A DNA stretch of 64,000 bases from assembly GCA_965197565.1 (NCBI GenBank), contig CBDANK010000003.1, positions 744,001 to 808,000 of the forward strand. Reading direction: 5' to 3'. The position numbers and the translations under genes are program-made. Every line of letters begins with the position of its first letter. Position 1 is the stretch's first letter. Shown in pieces: positions 54,973 to 63,739 of this stretch. The notes below the pieces were generated by a model. It did no database searches. It was not told the DNA's origin and saw only the letters and a program-made list of their open reading frames with translations. The DNA is from G963667675 sp965197565 (GTDB taxonomy: Bacteria; Chloroflexota; Dehalococcoidia; Lucifugimonadales; UBA3495).

Positions 54973-55602
54973 ATGGATATGGAGAAGCAGGTGCCAGAAA
55001 AAATCGACTTGTTTGAGGCCATCGACACCCAGCGAGGAATACGACGGTTCAAGCTGGACCCCGTCCCCGACGATTTGATTACCAGGCTGCTGGAAGCCGC
55101 TATTAAAGCGCCGACGGGAGGGGTGGGCCAAAACTGGAGGTTCATCGTCATTCGGGACCAAGAGACCCGGCGGAAGATCGGGGACATGTACCGTGCTGGT
55201 TCGAATTTCGTATTCAGCCCCGACTTGACAGCCCAACAGCGCCGGGTCTACGGGGAGGCCCAGCAACTGGAAGACCACATGGAGGACGTGCCCGTTTTTA
55301 TCCTTGCTTGTATCCAGGCGGACTCCGGCAGCGCCACTTGGGGTTCCTCCATCTACCCTGCCGTCCAGAACATACTGCTGGCGGCGCGGGGCTTGGGGCT
55401 GGGCAGCGTCTTGACCACCCGGCAGAGGCGTTTCGAAGAGGAGATCAAACAACTGCTGGGTATACCGGAGAACGTGGTGACAGCGGCCCTGCTGCCCATC
55501 GGATTTCCTGCTGAAGGAGCCCGCTACGGGCCCACTAGGCGCAGGCCCCTAGACGAGGTGGCCTTTGATGACCAATGGGGGAAGAGCTGGCGGCAAGCCT
55601 GA
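54973..55602 (+). CDS. Nitroreductase-family protein
   Basis: It is 209 residues, starting at ATG 54973 (alternative 54979). The FMN-site pattern is TQRGIRRFKLDPVPDDLITR, AAIKAPTGGVGQNWRFIVIR, and ARGLGLGSVLTTRQRRF. It reduces nitro compounds, quinones or enoates with NAD(P)H and FMN, normally as a dimer. No strong ribosome site precedes it; the upstream repeat may have replaced the native leader. Confidence 0.88.
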   Translation: MDMEKQVPEKIDLFEAIDTQRGIRRFKLDPVPDDLITRLLEAAIKAPTGGVGQNWRFIVIRDQETRRKIGDMYRAGSNFVFSPDLTAQQRRVYGEAQQLEDHMEDVPVFILACIQADSGSATWGSSIYPAVQNILLAARGLGLGSVLTTRQRRFEEEIKQLLGIPENVVTAALLPIGFPAEGARYGPTRRRPLDEVAFDDQWGKSWRQA

Positions 55603-55643
55603 ATCCCAACTCTTAATGCCCCAAGGGGAGTAATTGCGCCGGT

Positions 55644-56039
55644 TTAGCCGGCTGGCTGCACCAACTCGATGACGACGTCGTCGGGTCCTTCGATGTAGGC
55701 CAAGCGGGTGCCGGTGGCTAATTCGGTGAGGGGAAGGACAATGCGTATGCCAGCCTCCTCGAACCGGGCCAGTTCCGATTCCAGGTCCGAAACGTCGAAG
55801 CCGAAATGCTCCAAGCCCAACTGGTTCAGTTCGGCAATGCTCCTTGTATCCGACGACCCGGGCGGCTGCGACGAAATGTTAAGCCGCACCGGCCCGCCAA
55901 CTTCCATGCTCACCGTTATTGTGCCGGGTATGTTCTCTCTTTCCGAGAGTATTTTTGCGTTGAAGTGCTTTTCATACCACGAGGCTGAAGCCCGCGGGTC
56001 CGAGGCCCTTATGTGCACATGGTTAATCGAGTATTGCAT
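55644..56039 (-). CDS. VOC-superfamily (glyoxalase/dioxygenase-like) protein
   Basis: The 131-residue protein has two beta-alpha-beta-beta-beta modules. NHVHIRASDPRASASWYEKH, LEHFGFDVSDLE and VVIELVQPAG give His, His and Glu candidates for the metal site. Function could be isomerase, dioxygenase or resistance protein. It lies 25 bp after an LLM gene on the minus strand, so the two probably form an operon. Confidence 0.85.
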   Translation of the reverse strand: MQYSINHVHIRASDPRASASWYEKHFNAKILSERENIPGTITVSMEVGGPVRLNISSQPPGSSDTRSIAELNQLGLEHFGFDVSDLESELARFEEAGIRIVLPLTELATGTRLAYIEGPDDVVIELVQPAG

Positions 56040-56064
56040 GGTCCCTCTCCCTTTCGAGCTTCGG

Positions 56065-56982
56065 CTATGCTTCAGGAAATTCGGGCATTACCTCGGTGGC
56101 GAAACGCTCCAAAGTGGTGCGGATACTATCCAGTGTTTCACCGTGCAGCTCCGGGATGCCGTAGAAGGTATCCAGCACGATGTAATTCACTCCGGCGTCG
56201 CGGAGAGCGGCAACGTTGTCGATGACTTTCTTGGTGGAGCCCAGCAGGGACGCCGCGCCGCTGGAGGGGTCCGAGTCCGACATGATCTTCACCGGTTCGC
56301 GCATGGCGATGCCGATCTGGTTAGGGTCGCGACCGGCTCGCTCGGCCAATCTCCACAGTTGGGTCTTCCTCTGGGCCAACAAGTCCAGGTCTAGCCTGAC
56401 CGGATGCCAAACATCGCCCAACTCCACGGTCCGCCTCAGGGCCCGCCGGCTGGCGCCCCCGACCCAAATAGGCGGATGAGGCTTTTGCACCGGTTTGGGA
56501 TAGAACTCGATGTCGGATACTTGGTAGTTCTTGCTTTGGATCGTGGGATTTTCGCTGCTCCACAGCTCATTGAAGATACGTAGGGCCTCGTCGGACCGTT
56601 CGCCCCGATCTTCCCACGGCGCGCCGAGTTGTCTGAACTCCGACTCAGCGCCGCCGATGCCCACCCCGAAGATCAACCTGCCCTGAGATAGGGAATCGAT
56701 GGTCGATGCTACCTTTGCCAGGTGTATGGGGTTACGGTAAGGGAGCACAATGACGCTGGAACCGAGACGGATGGTGCTAGTGAACCCCGCAACGTAGGCA
56801 AGGACGGTCAGGGACTCGTAGAACACCGGGCCGAACCGCTCAACGTAGTCTGGGGGTATGACTATCAGGTCCGTGACCCATGCCGAGTCGTAACCCATGT
56901 CCTCGGCCTCTTTGGCTAGCCGGGTGATTGCCTCCGTCGACGCCAAATGGCGGTAGTGGGGCAGCATGATTCCAAATTTCAT
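56065..56982 (-). CDS. LLM-class flavin-dependent oxidoreductase (F420-type group)
   Basis: It is 305 residues from ATG 56982 (AGGAGAGAGCT upstream), starting MKFGIMLPHYRHLASTEAIT. Motifs are MGYDSAWVTDLIVIPPDYV, SSVIVLPYRNPIHLAKVAST and GRLIFGVGIGGAESEF. It resembles the 51094 protein in layout. Upstream in-frame codons were excluded because they lack a ribosome site and conservation. A VOC gene follows. Confidence 0.9.
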   Translation of the reverse strand: MKFGIMLPHYRHLASTEAITRLAKEAEDMGYDSAWVTDLIVIPPDYVERFGPVFYESLTVLAYVAGFTSTIRLGSSVIVLPYRNPIHLAKVASTIDSLSQGRLIFGVGIGGAESEFRQLGAPWEDRGERSDEALRIFNELWSSENPTIQSKNYQVSDIEFYPKPVQKPHPPIWVGGASRRALRRTVELGDVWHPVRLDLDLLAQRKTQLWRLAERAGRDPNQIGIAMREPVKIMSDSDPSSGAASLLGSTKKVIDNVAALRDAGVNYIVLDTFYGIPELHGETLDSIRTTLERFATEVMPEFPEA

Positions 56983-57243
56983 AGCTCTCTCCTTGATGTG
57001 TAGCTGGGCAACTGCGCCGCCATGCCTCGTTAACAGTAAGCGGCGTTGACAGTGAGGAAAAGTTAGCACCGACTCACGGTGCTGTCAAATAGACTTCAGG
57101 CCCTTGGGCTGGCGACGCGCGGAAATCCTTTCTTTATGAGCGGCGCCCGTATAGAATAGCCAGCAGGTGCGGAATATGGCGGCGAAAGCCTCAGCCAAAA
57201 GACAGTCCCCGGAACCCTATGCGTCAAATGAGGGAGGAGGGAA

Positions 57244-57633
57244 ATGAGTCCACGCGGCAAGATAGACCCAGGTTACAAATGGGATGACAATCTGCCGATG
57301 TCCCAGGGCATTCAGATCGGTGACACCATCTACACTGCTGGGCAAGTGGCGTTGGACTCCGACGGAAACGTTGTGGGCCCCGGAGACATGAAGGCCCAGA
57401 CTCGGCAGGTGATGGAGAACCTGAAGACGGTGCTTGAGGCCGCCGGGTCCTCCTTGGAAGATGTGGTCAAGGTAGTAGTATACGTTACTGATATGAGCCG
57501 CATGGCGGAAGTCCAGGAAGTCAGACGGGAATACTTTTCCAATTCGCGGCCAGCCAGCACCGGGGTTGAGATTACCGCATTGGCCTTTCCCGGACTTTTG
57601 GTGGAGATCGAAGCAGTAGCGGTCAAATCCTGA
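57244..57633 (+). CDS. RidA/YjgF-family protein
   Basis: The 129-residue protein begins after GGGAGGAGGG. Pattern: MSQGIQIGDTIYTAGQVALD, MENLKTVLEAAGSSLEDVVK and FPGLLVEIEAVAVKS. It is a standard trimeric RidA fold of enamine/imine deaminases. The Arg that contacts substrate in RidA lies normally near RxxV; here the STGVEITAL region lacks it, so the catalytic subtype is uncertain. It stands alone between LLM and homocysteine-methyltransferase-like genes. Confidence 0.85.
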   Translation: MSPRGKIDPGYKWDDNLPMSQGIQIGDTIYTAGQVALDSDGNVVGPGDMKAQTRQVMENLKTVLEAAGSSLEDVVKVVVYVTDMSRMAEVQEVRREYFSNSRPASTGVEITALAFPGLLVEIEAVAVKS

Positions 57634-57654
57634 TGGCGGTTCCGCCGCAGGTCT

Positions 57655-57840
57655 TTTCATTCTCGTAAATGTCATTCTGAGCCGTAGGCGAAGAATCTAA
57701 GAACCTTCGGCAAGAACTTTGGTCCGAGCATCTAAAAAGAGAATGTAGTCAAGGACTTTAGACCCTTCACTCCGTTCAGGGTGACATTGGAGAGCGGCTC
57801 AGAGCCTACCCCTGGCTTGAACAGGGGGTGACAATGAAAA
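57655..57840. repeat. Dispersed repeat fragments
   Basis: ATTCTGAGCCGTAGGCGAAG (about 57672) and CCCTTCACTCCGTTCAGGGT (about 57764) match the repeat families seen at about 42770 and 45545. No gene is visible. Confidence 0.6.
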
Positions 57841-57942
57841 GACCCTGGGGGTTCCGCCGGGGTATCTATCCTAATAGTAGAATCTAGGCCATAGCGCAGT
57901 TGTAATCTCGGTTGCGGGAAAAATTTGACGGGAGGAGCAGCA

Positions 57943-58994
57943 ATGAGCGTCGTAGACCCATTGGACTCGCGGTTGAAGGCGGGAGAGGTAATCATAATGG
58001 ACGGGGGCACGGGGACGGAGATCCGCCGCCGCGGCACCCCGACGGGACGAAATGCTTGGTCGGCGGAGCCGATGCCGGACCATCCGGACCTGATCCGGGA
58101 GATTCACGAGGACTACATCAAGGTCGGGGCCGAGATCATAATCACCAACACCTTCTCCACGGGCCGGGACAAGTTGGAGGCCGCCGGAATGGCCGACCGC
58201 ACCGCCGAGTTGAACCGGTTGGGAGTAAAGCTGGCCCAGGAAGCTCAAGAACGGGTTGCTTCCGACAGGCCGTTGCTCATCGCCGGGTCCATATCCACCA
58301 TGAACCCTCAAGGCGAGCCTGCCGTTAAGCCCTCTTACGAGGAGGCCCTAGCGGTGTACCGGGAGCAGGCCAAGCTCTTGGCCGACGCAGGGGTCGAGGT
58401 CATCGTTGCCGAGATGATCATCCGCACCCTGGACGCCAAGGCGGCGGTGGAGGCGATCAGGGAGACGGGACTCCCCGCCTGGATGGGCTACTCCGTACAG
58501 AGGGATGGCGACGAGTATTTTCTGGGCCACATGGGCAAACACGCTGGGGAGACCGAAGCCGTCGAAGCAGCGTCCGCGGATGGGGTGACCGCCATGTTCA
58601 TAATGCACTCCCTATCGGAGGACACGGCTCCCGCGCTGCGTGAGATGCGGGAGCATACGTCCCTGCCGCTGGGAGCTTGGGGAGACCATCGCCGAAGCCG
58701 TCGAAGCATCCCGGATGGGGTGACCGCCATGTTCATAATGCACTCCCTATCGGAGGACACGGCTCCCGCGCTGCGTGAGATGCGGGAGCATACGTCCCTG
58801 CCCTGGGAGCTTATGCCCAATCCGTGGAGGTTGCGGGCGCTCCGGGCCGGGGCATCGTCACCCCGGACGAGTATCTAGCCTATAGCAAGGAGTGGGTCGA
58901 TGCGGGGGTGCAGATCATCGGCGGCTGCTGCGGCACCAGCCCTGAGCACATCAAAGCCCTGAAAAACGGCCTGCCGACCAGTGTGCCCCGGTAG
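57943..58994 (+). pseudogene. Homocysteine S-methyltransferase-like gene with internal duplication and frameshift
   Basis: It starts MSVVDPLDSRLKAGEVIIMD after GGAGGAGC. The frame matches its neighbour at 59067 until about 58670. Then a 135-bp segment encoding GVTAMFIMHSLSEDTAPALR is duplicated in tandem with mutations. A missing G after the second copy (about 58803) shifts reading to WELMPNPWR and a stop at 58878. The lost frame still encodes AYAQSVEVAGAPGRGIVTPD and the zinc-site GGCCGTSPEHIKALK to 58994. The product as it stands lacks its metal site, so it is a decayed tandem paralogue. Confidence 0.8.
58546..58811 (+). repeat. Tandem 135-bp duplication inside the pseudogene
   Basis: Bases 58579-58666 and 58714-58801 are identical over about 88 bp (starting GATGGGGTGACCGCCATGTT). 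The units also share the preceding GGGGAGACC...GAAGCCGTCGAAGC. Confidence 0.85.
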
Positions 58995-59066
58995 TATTAA
59001 GGGAATCTACGCTATGGGCCGCCGGATACTCCGGTTGGGCAAACTGCCTTTATGGGAGGAGCAGCA

Positions 59067-60041
59067 ATGAGCAATGTTGAACGATTGGAGTCCAGGCTGA
59101 AGGCGGGCGACGTAATCATAATGGACGGAGGCACCGGGACGGAGATTCAGCGTCGAGGCACCGCAACCGGTCCGACGGCTTGGTCGGCGGAGCCGATGCC
59201 GGAGCACCCGGACCTGATCCGGGAGATCCACGAGGACTATATCGAGGCCGGGGCCGAGATCATAATCACCAACACCTTCTCCACGAGCCGAGACTTGTTG
59301 GAGGAGGCCGGAATAGCCCACCGTACCGCCGAGCTAAACCAATTGGGGGTTAAGCTGGCCCAGGAGGCCAGAGAGCGGGCTGCTTCGGACAGGCCAGTGC
59401 TCATCGCCGGCTCCATGTCCACCTTGCTCCCCAAGTCCAACCCTGCCGTCAAGCCCTCCTATGAGGAGGCCCTGGCCATATACCGGGAGCAGGCCAAGCT
59501 CTTGGCCGATGCGGGGGTGGAGGTCATCGTTGCCGAGATGATCATTCGGACCCTGGACGCTAGGGCGGCGGTGCAGGCTATCAGGGAGACAGGGTTGCCG
59601 GCGTGGGTGGGCTACTCGGTACAGAGGGACGGTGAAGAGTATTTCCTGGGACTTCACGGCAGACACGCCGGAGAGACCATCGCCCAAGCTGTGGAGGTGG
59701 TCGCCGTGGACGGGGTGACCGCCCTGTTCGTAATGCACTCCCTATCGGAGGACACGGGCCCCGCGCTCCATGAGATGCGGCGGCATACCTCCCTGCCTTT
59801 GGGGGCTTATGCCCACGCTGTGGAGCTCAAGAACTGGGAAGAGCCCGATCCGGATGCTCTAACTCTTGGCACTGTCACCCCGGACGAATATCTCGCCTAT
59901 GCCCGGGAATGGGTCGATGCCGGGGCGCAGATCATCGGCGGCTGCTGTGGCACCAGCCCTGAGCACATCAAGCCTCTAAAGAATAATCTGCCGGTCAGTG
60001 TGCCCCGCTCTCCAAAAACTCTCTTACCATCTCAGTCATAG
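59067..60041 (+). CDS. Homocysteine S-methyltransferase-family protein
   Basis: The 324-residue protein starts at ATG 59067 behind GGGAGGAGC. Family motifs are IIMDGGTGTEIQRRG, AGAEIIITNTFSTSRDLLEE, and the C-terminal zinc pair in IIGGCCGTSPEHIK. The third zinc ligand of this fold, normally Cys in a VNC motif, is replaced: the region reads VTALFVMHSLSEDTGPAL. Methyl transfer to homocysteine is therefore uncertain; it may act on another thiol or methyl donor. The 3' end overlaps the convergent HpaB-type gene by 47 bp. Confidence 0.82.
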   Translation: MSNVERLESRLKAGDVIIMDGGTGTEIQRRGTATGPTAWSAEPMPEHPDLIREIHEDYIEAGAEIIITNTFSTSRDLLEEAGIAHRTAELNQLGVKLAQEARERAASDRPVLIAGSMSTLLPKSNPAVKPSYEEALAIYREQAKLLADAGVEVIVAEMIIRTLDARAAVQAIRETGLPAWVGYSVQRDGEEYFLGLHGRHAGETIAQAVEVVAVDGVTALFVMHSLSEDTGPALHEMRRHTSLPLGAYAHAVELKNWEEPDPDALTLGTVTPDEYLAYAREWVDAGAQIIGGCCGTSPEHIKPLKNNLPVSVPRSPKTLLPSQS

Positions 60042-61461
60042 GCCCCTTGTCGGTGAGTTCATTCAGGATGTGAGCATTGCGCTGGGCGTCACCCTGGAAG
60101 AACCGCTCGTACAATACCTGCCTCGAGGCGAAGGCGCTACAGCAAGTGTCCCAGGCTAGGCGAAAGAGACGGACCCGCTCCTCGGCGGAGGCCGTGTCCG
60201 TCTCCAGGTAGCGGTGTATCTCTGGAGCCAAGGGGCCCTGGAGGTCCGCCTCGGTGGGAAGAGCCATCAGGCTGCTGGAGCCCAGAAGGTGGAGAATTTC
60301 CGCCATCCTGGGGTACATGCGGATGAACATGCCTCGAGCTACCGATATGGGCGCCAGCGAGGGAGACATGACGCCCCACCGGTCCACTTTGGCATCGGCC
60401 TCTGCGGAGCGTAGACAAGCCTTGGTGACTTCCATGTTTTCGATGATCTCGGCTATCATCCGCTGCACCTGGGGGTTCTGGCCCGAACCGAGAGTCTGGG
60501 CCATAAGGTCCGCCAAGCCAAGGATAAACTCGCATTTGGCCAAGTTCTTGGTCACTACTTGGTGACCGGAGTGAAGGTACTGGTTGGTGCTCATAGCCAT
60601 GTTGTTGCACAACTCCACGTCGCCCAGCAGGAAAACCCGCTCCCAGGGCACCAGCACATCATCAAAAAATACTATTGCGTCCATCTCTTCGAACCGGGAG
60701 CCGAGAGGATGATCGAAGTGCGACCGGCCCAAGTCGAAGCTCTCCCGGCAGAGGAACTTCAGGCCGGGAGTGTTGCAAGGTATGGCGAAGGCGAAGGAGT
60801 AAAGCTCAGGCGCGCCCTCGGGCAGCCGGTGACTCCTTGAGGGATAGACGGCGATTTCATCAGAGAGCGGCCCCAAGGTGGCCAGCACCCGCGCCCCGCG
60901 GACCACGATCCCGGCGTCGGTCTCCCTGGCCACCGACAGAGCGACATCGGTCGTGTCTTCCAACGGCGCCGCAAGGGGTGTCCGGTTGCGCTGTAGGTTT
61001 ATCAGAGTGTGAGTAAGGACCAGGTCGTTTTCTCTTACGTATTCGTAGTAACGCTGGATGTTCTGTTTGAACTCGGGACGGTTTGCAGAGAAATAGTCCC
61101 CGGCCGCTGCCATCGCCATTAGGCTGACGTTAAGGAAATCAGGGGTGCGGCCCATGGTGCCAAAAGTGGCCCTGGCCCACCGGCGCATCATTCCGCGCCG
61201 GCTTTCCAGGTCGGGTATGGTGCGCGGCGTGATGAATGACCTTCCGACGCGGTCTCCCGTCGTGGGCGACGCATAGGTCATTTCATCCCGCAACGCAGGG
61301 TCGTGCTGCATGTCGTATAGGCCAGCCAGCGATCTAACCCCGTTGCCCAGGGCCGGATGGGTGGTCACGTCTTTCACCCGTTCCCCGTGGAGATACACCT
61401 CCGGCCCCTGTTCCCGGAGACGCGCGATGTACTCTTCCCCTGTTCTTGCAGGCATGGTCAT
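59995..61461 (-). CDS. 4-hydroxyphenylacetate 3-hydroxylase (HpaB)-type monooxygenase
   Basis: The 488-residue protein shows the acyl-CoA-dehydrogenase-like HpaB fold: ARTGEEYIARLREQGPEVYL, AALGN-type early region, NDLVLTHTLINLQRNRTPL, DDVLVPWERVFLLGD and NQYLHSGHQVVTKNLAKCEF. It would use reduced FAD and O2 to hydroxylate a phenolic ring, or act as a PvcC-like enzyme. A flavin reductase (HpaC) is not adjacent. Start at ATG 61461 is followed by MTMPARTGEEY, matching the family. Confidence 0.88.
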   Translation of the reverse strand: MTMPARTGEEYIARLREQGPEVYLHGERVKDVTTHPALGNGVRSLAGLYDMQHDPALRDEMTYASPTTGDRVGRSFITPRTIPDLESRRGMMRRWARATFGTMGRTPDFLNVSLMAMAAAGDYFSANRPEFKQNIQRYYEYVRENDLVLTHTLINLQRNRTPLAAPLEDTTDVALSVARETDAGIVVRGARVLATLGPLSDEIAVYPSRSHRLPEGAPELYSFAFAIPCNTPGLKFLCRESFDLGRSHFDHPLGSRFEEMDAIVFFDDVLVPWERVFLLGDVELCNNMAMSTNQYLHSGHQVVTKNLAKCEFILGLADLMAQTLGSGQNPQVQRMIAEIIENMEVTKACLRSAEADAKVDRWGVMSPSLAPISVARGMFIRMYPRMAEILHLLGSSSLMALPTEADLQGPLAPEIHRYLETDTASAEERVRLFRLAWDTCCSAFASRQVLYERFFQGDAQRNAHILNELTDKGPMTEMVREFLESGAH

Positions 61462-61721
61462 TCCCCTTTCGACAATGATCTCAGTTATGGTTTCTCAACA
61501 ATAGATTACTGCTTACTCTCTAAGACGCGGAAACAACGATACTGCGCTAGTATGGGGGTTGGCGTCTCCGCGCACAAAACGAATATCCGCCCCATGGGTT
61601 AAACACCCGGTTATTCCCCAGTCAGTTAGTGTATATTAGACCTGCCGCAATTGCTGCGGCTGTATCCTTGGTGATTGTTCTAGGCGAATGTCCTGATACT
61701 GTCTTGCGGTGGAGGGGGCCG
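61462..61721. promoter_or_regulatory. Divergent intergenic region
   Basis: It separates the minus-strand HpaB-type gene and the plus-strand DUF1989 gene and must contain both promoters. AT-rich bases at about 61615-61635 (TTAGTGTATATTAGA) could be a -10 region; this is weak. Confidence 0.35.
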
Positions 61722-62321
61722 ATGTCTACGGAAAGAGAATTAGTCTCACAGGTCCACATTCCTGCTATGACCGGCGGCGGGACCGAGGTCCGGGCCGGCC
61801 AACGAGTAAAGGTAATAGCGGTCCAGGGTCAACAAATAGGGGACCTGTTCGCTTTCGTTTTGGATTCACCTGACGAGTTTCTTTCTCCCGGCAACACACG
61901 TTGGACAAATCAATGCCTATACCCGGTGGTGGGCAAGCCCTTTTATAGCAATAAGCGCAACCCCCTGATGGTCCTTGAGGAGGACACGCTGGGCGTTCAT
62001 GACTTGTTGGCCCCCGCCTGCGACTACTACTCTCACAAGCAGTTGGGCCATGAAGAGCATCCCAGTTGCCGGGGCAACTTGGTGGCAACATTGCAGAGGC
62101 TGGAATTCACTCCCCAGGGCCTCCCAGACCCCCACAACCTCTTCCAGAATACACCTGTCGTTGATCTGGAGGGTAATCAAGAGGTGCGGAGGTCCACCGC
62201 AAAGCCCGGAGATTACGTGGTCCTAGAGGCTCTGAAGGACCTCCTCGTGATTGTGACGGCGTGCCCGATGTCGCTCTCCGGAAGCGACCCAAAGGACCTC
62301 ATGATTGAGGTCTACGCTTGA
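61722..62321 (+). CDS. DUF1989/urea-carboxylase-associated family protein
   Basis: It is 199 residues, from ATG 61722. Pattern: VRAGQRVKVIAVQGQQIGDL, LSPGNTRWTNQCLYPVVGKP, DLLAPACDYYSHKQLGHEEH and VIVTACPMSLSG. The conserved Cys/His residues suggest a metal site, as in urea-carboxylase-associated and aminomethyltransferase-like DUF1989 proteins. The catalytic role is unknown. The next gene overlaps its stop by 4 bp (TTGA), implying translational coupling with an MFS carrier, so both may handle a small nitrogen compound. Confidence 0.85.
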   Translation: MSTERELVSQVHIPAMTGGGTEVRAGQRVKVIAVQGQQIGDLFAFVLDSPDEFLSPGNTRWTNQCLYPVVGKPFYSNKRNPLMVLEEDTLGVHDLLAPACDYYSHKQLGHEEHPSCRGNLVATLQRLEFTPQGLPDPHNLFQNTPVVDLEGNQEVRRSTAKPGDYVVLEALKDLLVIVTACPMSLSGSDPKDLMIEVYA

Positions 62322-63739
62322 AGCTAACCATCAATGCGCTCGCCTATCTCCCCAAGATTAACCGCCGGATAGGGACAGGGGGCTATACGGCCGTACCGCC
62401 AAGCAAAATCCACTATGCCTGGATAATCGTGTCCTTGCTGGTGGTGGTCCAGTTGGTAGGCCAGTCCATAGGCATGGCCGCCGGCATCATGGTGGCGCCG
62501 CTCAACGACCCCGACGGCAGCTTCGGTTGGAGCATGGGCACTATCGGCGCGGCCTTGGCCACCTATTACCTGGTGAGCGCCGTCTTCTCTCCCATCGCCG
62601 GTTGGCTGGCCGACCGCTACGGCGCTCGTAAAATGATACTGGCGGCCGGTATCTCTTTTATGAGCAGTATGCTCCTGTTGGGCGTTATCAACTCGCTATG
62701 GCAGTTTTTCCTGGTCTTCGGCGTAATGGTGGCCACTACCCAGTCCATTGCCATGGTGCCCCTGATCTCTGCAATCAACCAGTGGTTCAGGAGGCGTCTG
62801 GGTCTGGCCGTAGGGCTGCTGTGGGCTGCCGGCGGATTGGGATCGGCCATTCTGGCGCCCGGAGTCGCTTCGCTGCTGGAAAACGTTGGCTGGCAAAACA
62901 CCTTCTGGATGGTGGGGATCGCGGGGGGCGCTCTAATCTTCTTGACGACGCCTTTTTTCCGCAACCGGCCGGCCGACATTGGAATCCGGCCATACGGGGT
63001 TAAGGACGGCGACCCCGCTGAAATCGCTTGGAACGAGGAAGAGCAGAAGCTCCGCCTCAAGGTTTTCAATCAGCACATACGAAAGACCAACGAATTCTGG
63101 AACCTGCCGCTGATACACTGCTTGGGATGCGTGGGACACGGCATCATCATTATATTCTCGATTCCCATTGCCGTGGAGCAGGGGATCAGTCTGACGGGAG
63201 CCGCCCTGATCCTGAGCCTGATCAACATATTCAGCATCGCCACTCGCTTGATCACTCCCATAGTGGCCGAGCGCATCGGCGGCAAGCCGGCTATGGCCAT
63301 CGCCATGACCGTTCAGGGTCTGACCGTAGCGGTCCTCTTTGGGGCCAGCGATCCTTGGACTTTTTATCTATTCGCAGTCCTCTTCGGCATTGGCTACGGC
63401 GGAGAGATGTCCGCTTATCCCGTGGTAAACCGGCAGTACTTTGGATCAGGGCCCATAGGCACCATGTACGGCATTGAGATGACCGGCGCCCTTGTGGGTC
63501 ATGCTATAGCGACGAGTTTAGCGGGCCTGGTGATATATGTGACCGGGTCCTTCACCCAAATCCTGTTCCTCTCCATGGGCTTCAGCCTGGTTGGGGCCTT
63601 GGTCGTTTTGACCTTATCCCCCAGTTCTCATGTGCTGATACCGGATTGGGAGCAGTCTCTACCTGAAGCGGCTAGGGCGAAAGCCGTTGAAGCAGCCCAG
63701 CGGGCTGCGGTCTTGGAGCGCCTTGGCGGAGCGGACTAG
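62318..63739 (+). CDS. MFS transporter, oxalate/formate-antiporter-like
   Basis: It is 473 residues with about 12 membrane helices (IVSLLVVVQLVGQSIGMAAG at residue 33 on) and the MFS loop motif AGWLADRYGARKMILAAG between helices 2 and 3. A central loop (residues 225-265) separates the halves. MCT/OxlT-type carriers export or exchange organic acids. The TTG start at 62318 overlaps the DUF1989 stop; an internal start is possible but none is better. Confidence 0.88.
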   Translation: MKLTINALAYLPKINRRIGTGGYTAVPPSKIHYAWIIVSLLVVVQLVGQSIGMAAGIMVAPLNDPDGSFGWSMGTIGAALATYYLVSAVFSPIAGWLADRYGARKMILAAGISFMSSMLLLGVINSLWQFFLVFGVMVATTQSIAMVPLISAINQWFRRRLGLAVGLLWAAGGLGSAILAPGVASLLENVGWQNTFWMVGIAGGALIFLTTPFFRNRPADIGIRPYGVKDGDPAEIAWNEEEQKLRLKVFNQHIRKTNEFWNLPLIHCLGCVGHGIIIIFSIPIAVEQGISLTGAALILSLINIFSIATRLITPIVAERIGGKPAMAIAMTVQGLTVAVLFGASDPWTFYLFAVLFGIGYGGEMSAYPVVNRQYFGSGPIGTMYGIEMTGALVGHAIATSLAGLVIYVTGSFTQILFLSMGFSLVGALVVLTLSPSSHVLIPDWEQSLPEAARAKAVEAAQRAAVLERLGGAD

